Assembly: GCA_022559845.1 (NCBI GenBank)
Contig: CM040123.1
Coordinates: 300,378,642-300,442,641 of the forward strand
DNA length: 64,000 bases
Reading direction: 5' to 3'
From: Amorphophallus konjac
Taxonomy: Eukaryota > Streptophyta > Magnoliopsida > Alismatales > Araceae
Both the position numbers and the translations under genes were made by a program. The number at the start of each line of letters is the position of its first letter. Within the stretch, counting starts at the first letter, position 1. Under the pieces are notes generated by a model, which saw only the letters and a list, made by a program, of their open reading frames with translations, did no database searches and had not been told where the DNA came from. Of the stretch, positions 23,522 through 34,398 are shown piece by piece.

Positions 23522-23575
23522 ATGGTTCGGGACTACGACGGGCTCCCTACGTCCACCCCTCACCGAACCCGGTGA
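23522..23575 (-). promoter_or_regulatory. Conserved U5 box and hairpin, TR-GAG-2 LTR
   Basis: On the minus strand, a hairpin CTCACC...GGTGAG is followed by GGGTGGACGTAGGGAG and then CCGAACCATC. The same order (hairpin, GGACGTAG box, CGAACCACC) is seen in the SIRE-type LTRs at 34683-34740 and 44494-44550 and in TR-GAG-1 at 49880-49950, with different arm sequences. Confidence 0.7.
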
Positions 23576-24397
23576 GACTTCACTACCACGCTACAAAAGT
23601 AGCAACCATGGGGACGAGCCCCAACACCACATACACTGCGGCTGCTTCCGCAGCAATACACACACGGAGCCTTACCCCAAGCCGCTGCCACTGCAGCACA
23701 CACACACACACGGTCGGGGAACGCACCCCGGACACAAAACCACACGGAGACGCAGCTCCGTCTTCACACAAAAACTCAAGAAAACTTTCCCCATAATAAA
23801 TCCACACACTCAGAGACACAGCTCCGCCCACACACAATAGTATTTCGAGTTCAATAAAATGAAAGAATATACAATGACCGCCTAAACATTAATCTATGCT
23901 CAAATGAAAAGATGGAAATGAGAGATCAAGGATTCCCCCTCAAATCCATAGTGAAACCCGTAGATGAGATGAATGGGTGCACTAGAAGTAGTCGTCCACG
24001 GAGTGGAAGCCGGCCAAAACCGCAGGAGATGCCCACTGAAGAAGGTTCAGCTATGGAGTTCAAAGATGGGATCAAATCGGCAGATATCCCACGTTGATGG
24101 CATCCTCTTGATCTTCCTCTTCCTCCTCTAGATGGTGGCATCGCCCTCCTCTTCTTCCTACAACAGATGAAAAGATTAGCTTTCTAAAAGTTGTCTTCGT
24201 CAAAGCAAAACATAGCCATATATACCCAGCTGAAGGAACAAGACAAAGACTAGAAAGCCAATGATTAAACCCTTCATAAATACACCCAATGTATGGGAGA
24301 AACCCTAAAGGTATTAGGGTAAAAAGCCCATGGCAATCGGATCAAGAAATGGGGTGTTCGAAATCAAATCCGAAAACATGATCCAGACGAACCAGAC

Positions 24398-24571
24398 AAA
24401 GTGTCGACTCTTAGAGTCGACACTTTTGTCAAGGTGTTTCATCCTGTTAAAGGAAAATAGGACCCACAGTGAGAGTGTCGACTCCCAGAGTCGACACTTT
24501 TCACTAGGGGTTCTGTCTCACTAAAGGACAGACCCCATGCCAATAAGTGTCGACTCTGAGAGTCGACACTT
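24398..24571. repeat. Three long GTCGAC palindromes in the TR-GAG-2 5' LTR
   Basis: Palindrome 1 has perfect 14-bp arms (AAAGTGTCGACTCT at 24398-24411, its complement at 24413-24426) with one central base. Palindrome 2 has 11-bp arms at 24474-24484 and 24488-24498. Palindrome 3 has 13-bp arms at 24545-24557 and 24559-24571. Spacing between starts is about 75 bp. Confidence 0.95.
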
Positions 24572-26141
24572 GCTGCCTAGCGTCGAGGTAGGTGCAACTA
24601 GCGTCGAGGCAGGTGCAACTACCGTCGAGGCAGGCTGGCTATCCCTTGACAAGAGTCGATTCTTTCAGAGCCAAAGAGAAAATAGCCCAATTAAACACAG
24701 TTAAAAGCCAATAAACCCTTTTCAAATATAATCAGGTGGCATGGATTAAAAGGATTAAAAACAACACTCAAAAACTTATTTAAGCAAGACATATAAAATC
24801 CATGTTAAGCAAAAGGGCCACCTCAAAAGACCCATGAAAAAATATGCATGAGGCACTTGAAAACCCAATTCATGAGTAAAACTCAAAACCCATTCAATGT
24901 AATATGAGTGAATATTAAGCTTAGATTCTTACCATGGTTCCATTTTTTTGAAAGCAATAAGAACCTGCACTTGTATAAACAAATCACTCATGTCAATCTT
25001 GAAGCAATGAATGCTCAAGTCTAAGCACATGAAGGCTAAGGTCTGTGCATAAGAACCCATGGTCGATGTATATGAGAAGACAGGGTCGGTGCATGTTTGT
25101 AAAATACTAAAGACCAGGTCGGTTCACAAATGAAAGGGTCGGTGCATGTTTGACAGGGTCAGTGCACATCTATGGACAAGGTCAGTGCATATAGTGTAAA
25201 ACCTATAGATTAGGTCGGTGCATGTATAAACAAGGTCGGTGCACATCTATGAAACTTGGTGCAAGTTTGAAAATTGCCAAAGAAGGTCGGTGCACATTAT
25301 GTAGAAGCTATAGTTAGGGTCGATGCAAGTTTATAAAGAAGGCAAGCACGGTCGGTGCACACAAGAGCAAGTCGGTGCATGTTTGAAGAAATGCTTAAGA
25401 GTGTCGACACCTATTACCTACTGACCCAGAAATTCCACTTATTAATGGTTTTATGAAAATTAAGCCTTACCAATGGACAGACTATGAACATGAATGGAAT
25501 TTTTTAACCTCTTTTGTTTTGTGGATGACAAGGCACTTGTTCATTCAATCCATTGACTCCAGAAGTATATTCACCATAACTGTCAGTCCTGCAAAGTAAG
25601 ATTATCATGTTTTGCATAAGATCCTTGATAATCATTCAATCTTCAATGAATATTTTCTATACCACATGCACACAAGTTTTGTCAACATATAAACTAAATC
25701 ATCAAGCTCACCTAGGGGTCCAAGATAATCAAGCTCAGTCCAAAAGTTCAGAATCAATTCACAGCGGTCTAAACCCATATATATATCATATATGTAATTA
25801 ACATGCAGTCCAAGACTAATAGACATAGTCCAATGCAAGCAATCCAAGTTTAGTCCAGAATTCAAAGTTCATTTCAAGAACTTTAATCCTATTCAAATTA
25901 AACAAAACATTGATTCAGTCTGATTAAACCAAGTCCATTCCATGACTGAGTGAGGTCGACACTCCTCAGAACAATTGTGCATCTGTTAATGTTCTTCACC
26001 GAGCATCCAAACCTCCAAAACAAGATATTAATATTCAGCTCCAGAAGAATCAATCAGCATTTTCCACAATACTTGCATGCAATACATTGTTATCATCAAA
26101 ACCATCACCAAGGACAAAGAGGGAGCGTAGCGAACCCAACA

Positions 26142-27004
26142 TGAGGCAAGGAAGATGGCATGAGTATCTCTAGGACTTCGACTTTTCCATTCAGTATCAC
26201 CTTGGCAAAGCAAACGCTATAGCTGACGCGCTCAGCAGGAAACCTCTAGCAACTCTAGCAAGTCTCGAGAAAGGTATGACCTATCTTATAGAAGATTTTG
26301 CTCTTTTGAATCTAGATATTGATAAAGAAGAAGAAGGGTGTATGATTGCCAATATCCGGTCACAACTTACATTAATTGAAGACTTAGTCAAGTTACAAGA
26401 AAATGACCCTATGCTGGTAGAGATAAAGACTAATATTGATCAACGTCCATAATTTTCTGTCTCGATCGATGGAAGGCTACTATTCAAGGGTCGGATATAT
26501 GTGTGGGATCATGCCGATACTAAGAAACTGATCATGGAAGAAGCTCATAAATCAAAGTATGCTATTCATCCTGGTGCTACCAAGATGTACCAAGACTTAA
26601 AGAGGGATTTCTGGTGGCCCAACATGAAGAGAGAAATAGCGGACTTTGTATCTCGCTGCCTTACTTGTCAACAAGTCAAGGCGGAACATTTAAAGCCCGC
26701 TGGAAAACTACACCCCTTAGAAATTTCCAAGTGGAAGTGGGAGAGTATAGGTATGGATTTCATCATGGGTCTGCCAAAGATAAGAGGTTGACATGATGGT
26801 ATATGGGTAATCATAAACCGATTGACTAAATCTGCACATTTTCTACCTATCAAAAGTCGATGGTCTGTGGATATATTAGCAGTCTTATACATAAAAGAAA
26901 TTGTCAAACTACACGGTGTCCCCGTCATTATTATTTCTGATTGAGACCCTCGTTTCACATCACATTTTTGGAGGGGTCTACAACATTCCTTGGGTACCCG
27001 ACTC
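26142..27004 (+). pseudogene. A1 RNase H tail and integrase first half, broken
   Basis: The RNase H end reads FDFSIQYHLGKANAIADALSRKP. Integrase then shows the HHCC zinc finger (YAIHPGATKMYQDLKRDFWWP through SRCLTCQQVKAEH), WESIGMDFIMGLPKIRG with the first catalytic Asp, and ISD-x-DPRFTS with the second, where an Arg codon has become a stop. Further stops follow RWHEYL, IDQRP and KIRG. The open piece 26501-26791 covers the zinc finger. The reading frame continues after the LINE at 28249. Confidence 0.85.
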
Positions 27005-28248
27005 AACTTTAGCACTTCCATGTGAATCTCTCCCAAACTATAGATAAAGAAGTCTGGAGTTTATCTCCCAATGGTGACGGCTCTATTTCATCTATTTATA
27101 AAAACATTGATGGCCATCTTTCGGATGAGATTCACCCCATTTGGAATCGTATTTGGTCTAAATGGCTGCCAATCAAGCTTTCTGTGCATCTTTGGAAGAT
27201 CATTTCTAATTGCCTACCCACTGATTCGAATGTTAGATCACTTGGTATCCCTATGTGCTCTAAATGCCTTTGCTGTGAGTTACATCATGATGAGGATTTA
27301 AATCACCTCTTCGTTAATAGTGAATGGGCTTCTTTTGTTTGGTCTTAATTCAATTCTAAAGGCTTGCACATTTGGGGAAATATAGCTAGAGGCATCATTA
27401 TAAATTCTATCCAAGCTGTGAAAGGAAAATCTATGTTTGGCCTTTTCATTCTAGCTGTTGTTGCTTATGGCAATTGGGAACTTTGGACAGCTAGAAATGT
27501 TGCAAAATATGAGAACATGAAACTTTCTAAACATAGTCTGCTTCACAAGATTCTCTCACAGGTTAAACATGTCATTGGTACTGCTGAGCTACAGGAAGAC
27601 AATTATAATAGGCGGAGAATCCTGGTTGATTTTGGAATCAAGGTTTCTACAAATGGTGGTCCTCAGGTGAAACTAATTAAATGGCTTTGTCCTCCTTGGC
27701 CTCACCTAAAGTTGAACATTGATGGAGTATCTAAGTAGACAGGAGACGCGGGTGGTGGTGGTGTTATTAGAGATTCCCAAGGGGCTATTTTACTAGCCTT
27801 CTCACACTTTTACGCGTAGTGTAATAGTATCATTGCAGAAGCAAGGGCTCTTCTTGATGGCCTTAAATATCTCCAGACAGTGACTTCCCAACCGGCCTTC
27901 ATTGAATGTGATTCTCAAGTGCTTGTCCAAGTGATTAGGAAGGTTCCCTATCCTTGAGCGATTCTCATTTATGTTAGAGAAATCTGGAATATTTTATCAG
28001 CAAATGATTCCATTATTCATATATTCAGAGAGGCTAATAAGGTTGCTAATTCTTAGCTAATTTGGCTTGCACTACGAAATGTAATTTATTTTTTTTATCT
28101 CAACAGCAACTACCTAGATATGTTAAAGGTGCTGCTCGTTTGGATAAGCTAGGTATGCCTAGCATTCGTTTGATGTAACTGTTATTAAACTTTCTCTTAT
28201 GGTAATAAAATATATTATCATCTTGTTATTAAAAAAAACTTTAGCACT
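27005..28248 (+). mobile_element. 5'-truncated L1-type LINE with 12-bp target duplication
   Basis: The insert runs 27017-28236 and is flanked by direct repeats AACTTTAGCACT at 27005-27016 and 28237-28248. Its 3' end is a run of eight A. It holds only the last part of ORF2: a reverse-transcriptase zinc-binding region (IWSKWLPIKLSVHLWKIISN, CSKCLCCELHHDEDLNHLF) and a plant-type RNase H (LKLNIDGVSK, GGGGVIRDSQGAIL, FIECDSQVLVQVI). 5' truncation, target duplication and a poly(A) end are the expected products of target-primed reverse transcription. Stops at ~27346, 27736 and 27818 show it is dead. Confidence 0.92.
27022..28080 (+). pseudogene. LINE ORF2 C-terminus: zinc-binding and RNase H region
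   Basis: The first open piece (27022-27348) matches the zf-RVT type region found after the reverse transcriptase in plant LINE ORF2. The second (27364-27738) is the linker and start of RNase H. A third region with several stops carries RNase H blocks. RNase H is a feature of many plant L1 lineages. Endonuclease and reverse transcriptase are absent through 5' truncation. Confidence 0.85.
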
Positions 28249-29015
28249 GCGTTCCATCCACAAACAGATGGTCAAACTGAGAGGATAAATCAGGTAATAG
28301 AGGATATGCTCAGGGCATGTCCTATTGATTTCGGTGGGAGTTGGCACGATCACTTGTCTCTAGTATAATTTGCCTACAACAATAGCTATCAATCTAGCAT
28401 TCAAATGGCACCTTTCGAGGCTCTATATGGAAGAAGCTGCCGCTCACCTATATGTTGGAATAAAGTTGGGGAAAAATAATTTCTAGGGATACCACCGAGA
28501 AAGTGAAGCTCATTCAAGAAAGACTCCAGATGACTCAAGACAGACAAAAATCATATGTTGATAATAGAAGGTGAGATCTGGAATTCCAAGTGGGAGACCA
28601 CGTGTTCCTCAAGGTTACTCCAGGTCGAGGTATTCAAAGATTTGGCATCAAAGGTAAACTCACTCCGAGATATATTGGCCCTTTTGAAATTCTTGAGAGG
28701 GTTAGCGAGGTCGCATATCGGATTGCTTTGCCTCCTCAATTAGCTGGAGTCCATGATGTATTTCATGTTTCTATGCTCAAAAGGTATGTCTATGACCCAT
28801 TCCATGTTATAAGTCATGACGACCAGGTGATTCAGAGGATTTGACGTACGAGGAAAAGCCGATCAAAATAGTTGATCGAGAGGTACGTCAGCTTTGAAAT
28901 AAAACTATTCCCATGATAAAAATCCAGTGGAGTAAGAGACTAGACAATGAGGCAATATGGGAGATGGAGGAAGTAATACGAAAAAGATTTTCGGAGCTAT
29001 TCGATTGTAAGTAAA
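28249..29015 (+). pseudogene. A1 integrase second half and chromodomain remnant, broken
   Basis: After the LINE the integrase resumes with TAFHPQTDGQTERINQVIEDMLRAC (catalytic Glu present), then [24 protein letters not shown]. The GPY-type C-terminal part follows ([53 protein letters not shown]). A degraded end resembles a chromodomain (VREVRQL...IQWSKRLDNEAIWEMEE in pieces). Stops and a frameshift near 28480 break it. The open piece 28590-28844 covers the GPY region. Confidence 0.8.
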
Positions 29016-29072
29016 AGAATTTACACTCTCCATAAATACCATGCAATGAATTTGGGGACCAAATTCTTTTTA

Positions 29073-29084
29073 AGTGGGGGAGGG
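29073..29084 (+). promoter_or_regulatory. Polypurine tract of chromovirus A1
   Basis: AGTGGGGGAGGG stands directly before the LTR start TGTAACACCC, the position where plus-strand DNA synthesis starts in Ty3/gypsy elements. Confidence 0.85.
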
Positions 29085-31862
29085 TGTAACACCCTAGAAT
29101 TTTTTAGGAATTAAATATAATTATTAAGTATTTAAAAAGACTTAATGGGCTATTTAATGAATTATAGGTTAATTAAATATATTTAAAGGTCCTATATTAC
29201 CCTAATAAATCAGCCCACTTAAATTGGGCCCAAAAACCCAATTCCAAGACCTTTTGGCTCAAGCCCACTTCAAGAGATGTAATTAGGGCTAATTTCAAAT
29301 TTAATTAGGGAAAATATGGGAAAAATAAAGGATAAATCTATCTCCTTCCGAAAACGTGATTTGTGGAGGCATGAAAAAAGGGGATTTTTACCATCCTAAT
29401 CACCATGAATCAATGCTATCTAGTGAGGAAATGTGTCTAGGACTCTTGGGATTGGTTTTAACCCCAATTGGGACTCCTAGTTCGATCTAATCGCTCAAAC
29501 CTTAGGCCAAATCTATAAATAGAGCCAAGATCGATCTGCGCGAACCTTACTTTTGGCTTACGTGGTTCGAAGGTAAGACGTCGTCATCTCATGTTAAGTC
29601 TTTAGAAGATTTTATTCCTTTTAGTTTGTCTAACTTCCCTCTAAACCCGCTGCCAGGAGATCAAGCCCTTGAGAAGTTAGAAGCTCCGGAAGTCGCTGGT
29701 TCTCTGCAAACCACACAAGAACGAGTGGATTTCTCTGAGAAAGATCAGAGGTTTAGGAACCCTAATCGAGGTAATTTCAAGTTTGGTCTTTAAAACTAAT
29801 TGTTCCATTTTATTTCTTCTCACTACCCTCCAAATCTCGTGCTAGGAAACCAAGAGGTCAAGGAGATAGAGCCACTGGAAGTTGGACGTTCCACACAGGA
29901 CGCGCAGGAACAAGGACCTTCTTCCAGTAACAAATTTGAAGTCTAGGGATCAAATTAAAGGTAGGTTATCTCATGATGGTTTGAACTACGTGTTAGGAAC
30001 AAAAGCCTTACTTTTGGCTCGTATGGTTCGAAGGTAAGACGTCGTCATCTCAGGTTAAGTCTTTAGAAGATTTTGTTCCTTTTAGTTTTGTCTAACTTCC
30101 CTCTAAACCCGCTGCCAGGAGATCAAGCCATTGAGAAGTTAGAAGCCCCGGAAGTTACTGGTTCTCTGCAAATCACACAGGAATGAGTGGATTTCTCTGA
30201 GAAAGATCAGGGGTTTAGAAACCCTAATCGAGGTAATTTCAAGTTTGGTCTTTAGAACTAATTGTTCCTTTTTATGTCTTCTCACTACCCTCCAAATCTC
30301 GTGCTAGGAAACCAAGAGGTCAAGGAGATAGAGCCGCTAGAAGTTGAAGGTTCCACGGAGGATGCGCAGGAACAATGACCTTCTTCCAGTAACAAATTCA
30401 GAGTCTAGGGATCAAATTAAAGGTAGGCTATCTCATGATGGCTTGAACTATGTGTTAGGAACAAAAGCCCTCTAACCTTGCTTGATTTCATGCTTTATAC
30501 ATGTTATATTTCATGTTTTTAATGGACTGGGCAACTAGCTTTTCATAGCATACATCTCCCTGCATCTAATGGAAAAAAGATGATAACTTTGGCCAAAAGC
30601 ACGCATCTCCATGCATCAATACTGTTATATCATATTTTACATTTTAGTATAGCAAGTTTTCATGCATTATTTACCTTAGAATAGAACTTGCACGGACTAT
30701 TGATCTTCTGCCTATTGCAGGCAGAAGGCGGTCTCTCAGAGACCGCTACTATCAAGTAGCGGTTCTAGACTGACCGCAACTTCATGAAAGCAGTTCTTGC
30801 TAGACCGCTTTCTTCTTCCTGATTTTTTCTTCTTTTAAATCTAAACAGAACACAGATCAGCCTCTATAAACATATGTTAAGCCTAGGTAATTAGGTCATA
30901 TTCCTAGTTTTGACCATACATTCATGATTTTGGTTATATTGTGCATCAACCATGATATATTTCATGTCCTTCATGTTTTATAAACTTATTTTAATCCTAT
31001 GCCAATTTCATGCCAAAACACTATAGTTTGTACTTAAAGGAATTTCCATGATTTGATTGCACTTTGATCCATGCTTTGGCACGTTCCTTTCTCACCTTAT
31101 TTTTGTGTTATAAGTCCTATATAGCGCATATCCCGGTACGTTGCTATTAGTTACATGCACTTGGTAGGAACATTTCTTGGACTTGAGATCCTCTCCATCG
31201 GATATTCCTTCTGTCGACTAGGTGATCATGTTTCAAGGCCTCCTTAAGTCTCCGCGAGCCTAGGATTCTCACTAGGACGCCGAGCTGGTTGTACCCTAAA
31301 AATCCAATGGTCTAGAAAGCACTTATGTTACCAACGTTTTTTGCAACCTGGTCAGATAGCAGTTCTCAGGCGACCGCTACCTCCATGTAGCGGTTCTGGC
31401 GCCATCGCCTTCTACCAGATCCATCCTGCATCGACCTGTCCTTCTTCATGCATCGACTCATCCTGATATCGCTTTTGACCTGACCGCTACCTTCAAGAAA
31501 CGGTCCTGACATGACAGCGTTCTTCCAGATTGTGTCTAACCCATGGTTTGACCTAAAGGGTTAAGTCTATTCTATTCCTAGATGGTCTATTGATTATATG
31601 GAACTCCAAACCTTATTCAATAAGTTATTAATAATCTATGGAAATTAATGAATGTACCGTTATGCTGTCGGATTTCTTCCGTAGCATGACCTTGTCATTA
31701 ATTCATCCTTGAATTCTCATGATTCATATTTGGTACGTTCTTACCTTAGTTGTCGTTATCATAAAGTTATTATTGAACTCAACATTCCTGGCCAAACTTT
31801 ATATTTCTCATGGAAGTAGCTTGATTTATAACTTGAAGATGTAAGAGCGGGCACAGATAATT
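29085..31862 (+). repeat. 3' LTR of chromovirus A1 (family A), interrupted
   Basis: It starts TGTAACACCCTAGAATTT after the polypurine tract. A TATAAATA box lies at 29513-29520. Its second half (31640-31860) matches the reverse complement of the A2 LTR at 47160-47395 (shared GTAGCATG, GTAGCTTGATTTATAA). It is cut at 31862 by a family-B LTR, so its end is not in view. It holds a 461-bp tandem duplication and short hairpins near 30718-30800 and 31360-31520. Confidence 0.8.
29545..30466 (+). repeat. Tandem duplication of a 461-bp unit in the A1 LTR
   Basis: Unit 1 (29545-30005) and unit 2 (30006-30466) both start CCTTACTTTTGGCT and run in parallel at about 95% identity by eye. Shared landmarks include GGTAAGACGTCGTCATCTCA and CAAATCTCGTGCTAGGAAAC. 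It starts about 25 bp after the TATA box, so it would double part of the transcribed leader. Confidence 0.9.
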
Positions 31863-33532
31863 GTTGACACATGTTTTATACCTGCAAGTTGAGTCTCTTT
31901 TTTACCTTCATTTATGATGTCCCGAGTTGTTCATCATTTATCGGGTCATTTTTCAATGGTTTTTGGGCCTATTTTATGGGCATCTTTCTCCCTGGTTGGA
32001 TTTGCTCCCGTGTTTTCTCGAGTTTGAGCCTAATAGAACCTGATTTAACTAAGTCTTTTGGCTCAAGTAGGCATATTTATCTTTTATTCTCCTTTCGAAT
32101 GGCCGCTTAATAACGGTCTAGCGAAAGACCATTTTATGGAGATGGCGGTCTATTGGATGACCATTTTCTCTTGACCTGCGTCGACCTGTCCTTTTTCGCG
32201 TCGACCTATCTCTGACCTGCGTCGACCTGTGTTTTTGAAAACGGCCTCATGATGGACCGTCCCATAAAAGTGGCGGTCTATCAAGGACCGTTTCTACTTG
32301 GCGGGAATCCCGTTTGACCTGGTCTTTGGATAAATGGGCATATTTATCTCATTTTTTATTTATTTTCTAACGGCCAGAGGAATAGCAGTCGGCCGATGGG
32401 CCGTTTAGTACCCTGGGTGGTCTATCGATGGACCGTTTTTACAACCAAGATTCCTATGTCCATAGACAATTTCTCTCTCTATCTGTGGTCAAAATGGTTA
32501 CTTGATCCACGGATTTCTCTGCAGATTCTCAGCCAAATTGGGCACCATTTGATCCTTTTGGCGGCTGGGAGTTTTATCTTTATTTTATTCAAAATAATCC
32601 AAGTCTAATTCCCGCCCAAAAGCCCTCCATTCGAGCTAGGGTTTCAAGGGTCTATAAATAGAACCCTTGGGTCATGGCTGCGAGGGGGGGAGATTTCAGA
32701 GTTCGCATCGAAGTGCTGCCGCTTTCCAGAGCGAAGTCTAGTTAGGGAGAAAGGCTTTCTACGTCCTCAAAGCCTTTGGTTCAGGGAGTAGTTCATTTCG
32801 TTGCATTTTGGGTCATAGTTTAAGTCATTTTTCGGTCACATCTTTAGTCATTTCACCTCCATTTTTCTTCACTCTTCTGCACATCTTTCACTGGCATTCT
32901 AGCATATTTTCATCCTCCTATTATTTTCCACACCCTATAGGGGTTAAAAATCCAAAACCCCTAGGTATTTCCCCATTTAATCATGTGTTCCATTCGACGT
33001 TCACATTTATAGATACCGCACTTCCATAAACTAATTGGGTTGTCTTCTGTTGTCACTTGTGTTGTTTTGCAGGTCAACAAGCGTCTTAGTACGAGGGCCA
33101 TCCCTCCTAGCCGGCCCGAAGGGGTGGAGGATGGAGTTTCCCAGCTCGTGTTCTGGAAGTCTGTGGGGTCTACCTTCGACCGTCCACCGGAGATAGCGGT
33201 CTTCCTCAGATCGTCTCTCTTCTACATGCGGCCGATTGAAGACCGTCCCAGTTCTACACCCAGGCCTTCTTCTCGTGCTTTGCTTCAATGCTGGTAGCGG
33301 CCTGTCGTCCGGCCGTTTTCACCCTTCAGCGATCATCAGGAGGCCGTCTTCACCTTTGCACCAGCGTTGTCTTGGTTTGGCGAGTGTCCTCATTTCCTTT
33401 CCAAGGTACATAGTGTGCCACTTTTCGCTCTATTCACCTTGGTGGTGATCATGATCTGATAGTGTGCGTGGGTGACTGATTTCGTTATATTGTTTATTTC
33501 CTTATATGATCAATCTAGTGCCACATTAGATC

Positions 33533-33567
<35 letters not shown>

Positions 33568-34398
33568 ATCTTTCTTTCTTTCTTTAAGATAGGAAAAGAT
33601 ATCCACATCCTTTTTTTGGCGATCACGGTGGGCTTATGCCCATCGTGCTTCTGGCATTGCTGACCTGCTCCTCTATGCTTGTTTGAGTCAGTTTTTAGTC
33701 TCCTCGGATTTGTCGGTTCATTTCCTATCGTTCTCTATTCTCTGGATTGATTACGGTCCTCTGTGGGCCGTTTCTGGTATCCAGTGATCGGTCGATAGAT
33801 CGCTTTATTCTATCGTAGGTACGTCTGCCCCCCGTAGTTCTTGTCATTTGCTTATTGTGTGTCTGTTACTTGTTGCGGTCCTGTCAGGGCCGTTTTATGC
33901 AGGTGACGGTTATTCATCTGACCGCTTTTTCCACTCAGGCATGCGTTGGTTATTCCTGTTATTGTTCAGCTTAGCTTCTGTGTTTTTACTGCTCCCTGGC
34001 ATATTACGGTCTTCCCAGGACCGTTTCCATCCTTGTGCGGTCTCCCATCAGACCGCTATTTGATTACAGTGCACCCGAGATTCATACTTGTGCTCTATTT
34101 CTCATCATCTCACTACTTGTTTTGGGTGCTATTTATCTCCCCCAGGTTATCATTCATGTTCATACTATTGTTGCCATATCTGTAGCATTGTTTGATCATT
34201 GCATGTTAGTTTTAGGCTAGAATTTGCTTGCACTCTGGTGCACATAGGTTCATACATTTTTATCATAGTAGTTGCATACCTACCTTGGTAGGAGAGCCTC
34301 ACGCCTCCATATTTCTTGGAGTCGACTAGGTGATCCTATCCAGGACCTCCGTAAGCCCCCGTGAGCCGTGGATTCCCACACGGACACCGGGCAGGTTG
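31863..34398 (+). repeat. Family-B LTR, plus orientation, interrupted
   Basis: It starts TGTTGACACATGTTTTAT, like the minus-strand copy ending at 4580, and sits inside the A1 LTR after ATAAT. A TATAAATAGAACCC promoter box is at ~32654. Near 34394 it carries the GGTTGTACC box, where the SIRE-type element (34399) and chromovirus A2 (46434) are inserted, so its remaining part is presumably beyond 64000. Hairpin-forming GGTC/GACC units lie at about 32105-32440, 33740-33930 and 34005-34065. Confidence 0.65.
33538..33563. repeat. (CA)n microsatellite
   Basis: About 13 CA units in a row lie within the family-B LTR. It is a simple sequence repeat with no sign of a role. Confidence 0.95.

Larger units (their letters stand above)
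17829..26141 (-). mobile_element. TR-GAG-2: gag-only SIRE-like copia element, minus strand
   Basis: This non-autonomous LTR element runs from a truncated 3' LTR (17829-19532) through polypurine tract, 3' noncoding region, gag (21478-23017) and primer-binding site to a full 5' LTR (23186-26141). No protease, integrase, reverse transcriptase or RNase H is visible in the 3.65-kb interior. Gag structure and primer/polypurine signals match SIRE/Maximus copia elements. Its right end abuts chromovirus A1 RNase H sequence at 26142, so it inserted there; its left end is cut by the Tat insertion at 17828. Gag-only elements with long LTRs have been described in plants as TR-GAG. Confidence 0.8.
23186..26141 (-). 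repeat. 5' LTR of TR-GAG-2 (2956 bp)
   Basis: On the minus strand it starts TGTTGGGTTCGCTACGC (26141) and ends ...GGGCCAACA (23186). It contains the GTCGGTGCA array (about 25020-25400), three near-perfect GTCGAC palindromes (24398-24571), a TATATA box near 24220 and a U5 box with hairpin at 23522-23575. The outer end is followed by TGAGG, which should be one half of the target duplication; its partner is lost at the truncated left side. Confidence 0.9.
26142..29084 (+). mobile_element. Chromovirus A1 (Ty3/gypsy, Tekay/Del-like), 3' part of interior, plus strand
   Basis: The element starts abruptly inside RNase H at the TR-GAG-2 border and continues through integrase and a degraded chromodomain-like tail to the polypurine tract. 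Gag, protease and RT are missing. The protein is close to that of A2 (59471-63597, minus strand), so both belong to one family. A LINE is inserted at 27017-28236. Tekay/Del is preferred because of the GMDFIMGLPKIRG-type integrase core and the chromodomain-like end. Confidence 0.8.

Noticed and set aside
33040..33297. Paired sense and antisense 85-codon ORFs
   Set aside because: Both overlap in LTR sequence with hairpin words and no conserved motif.
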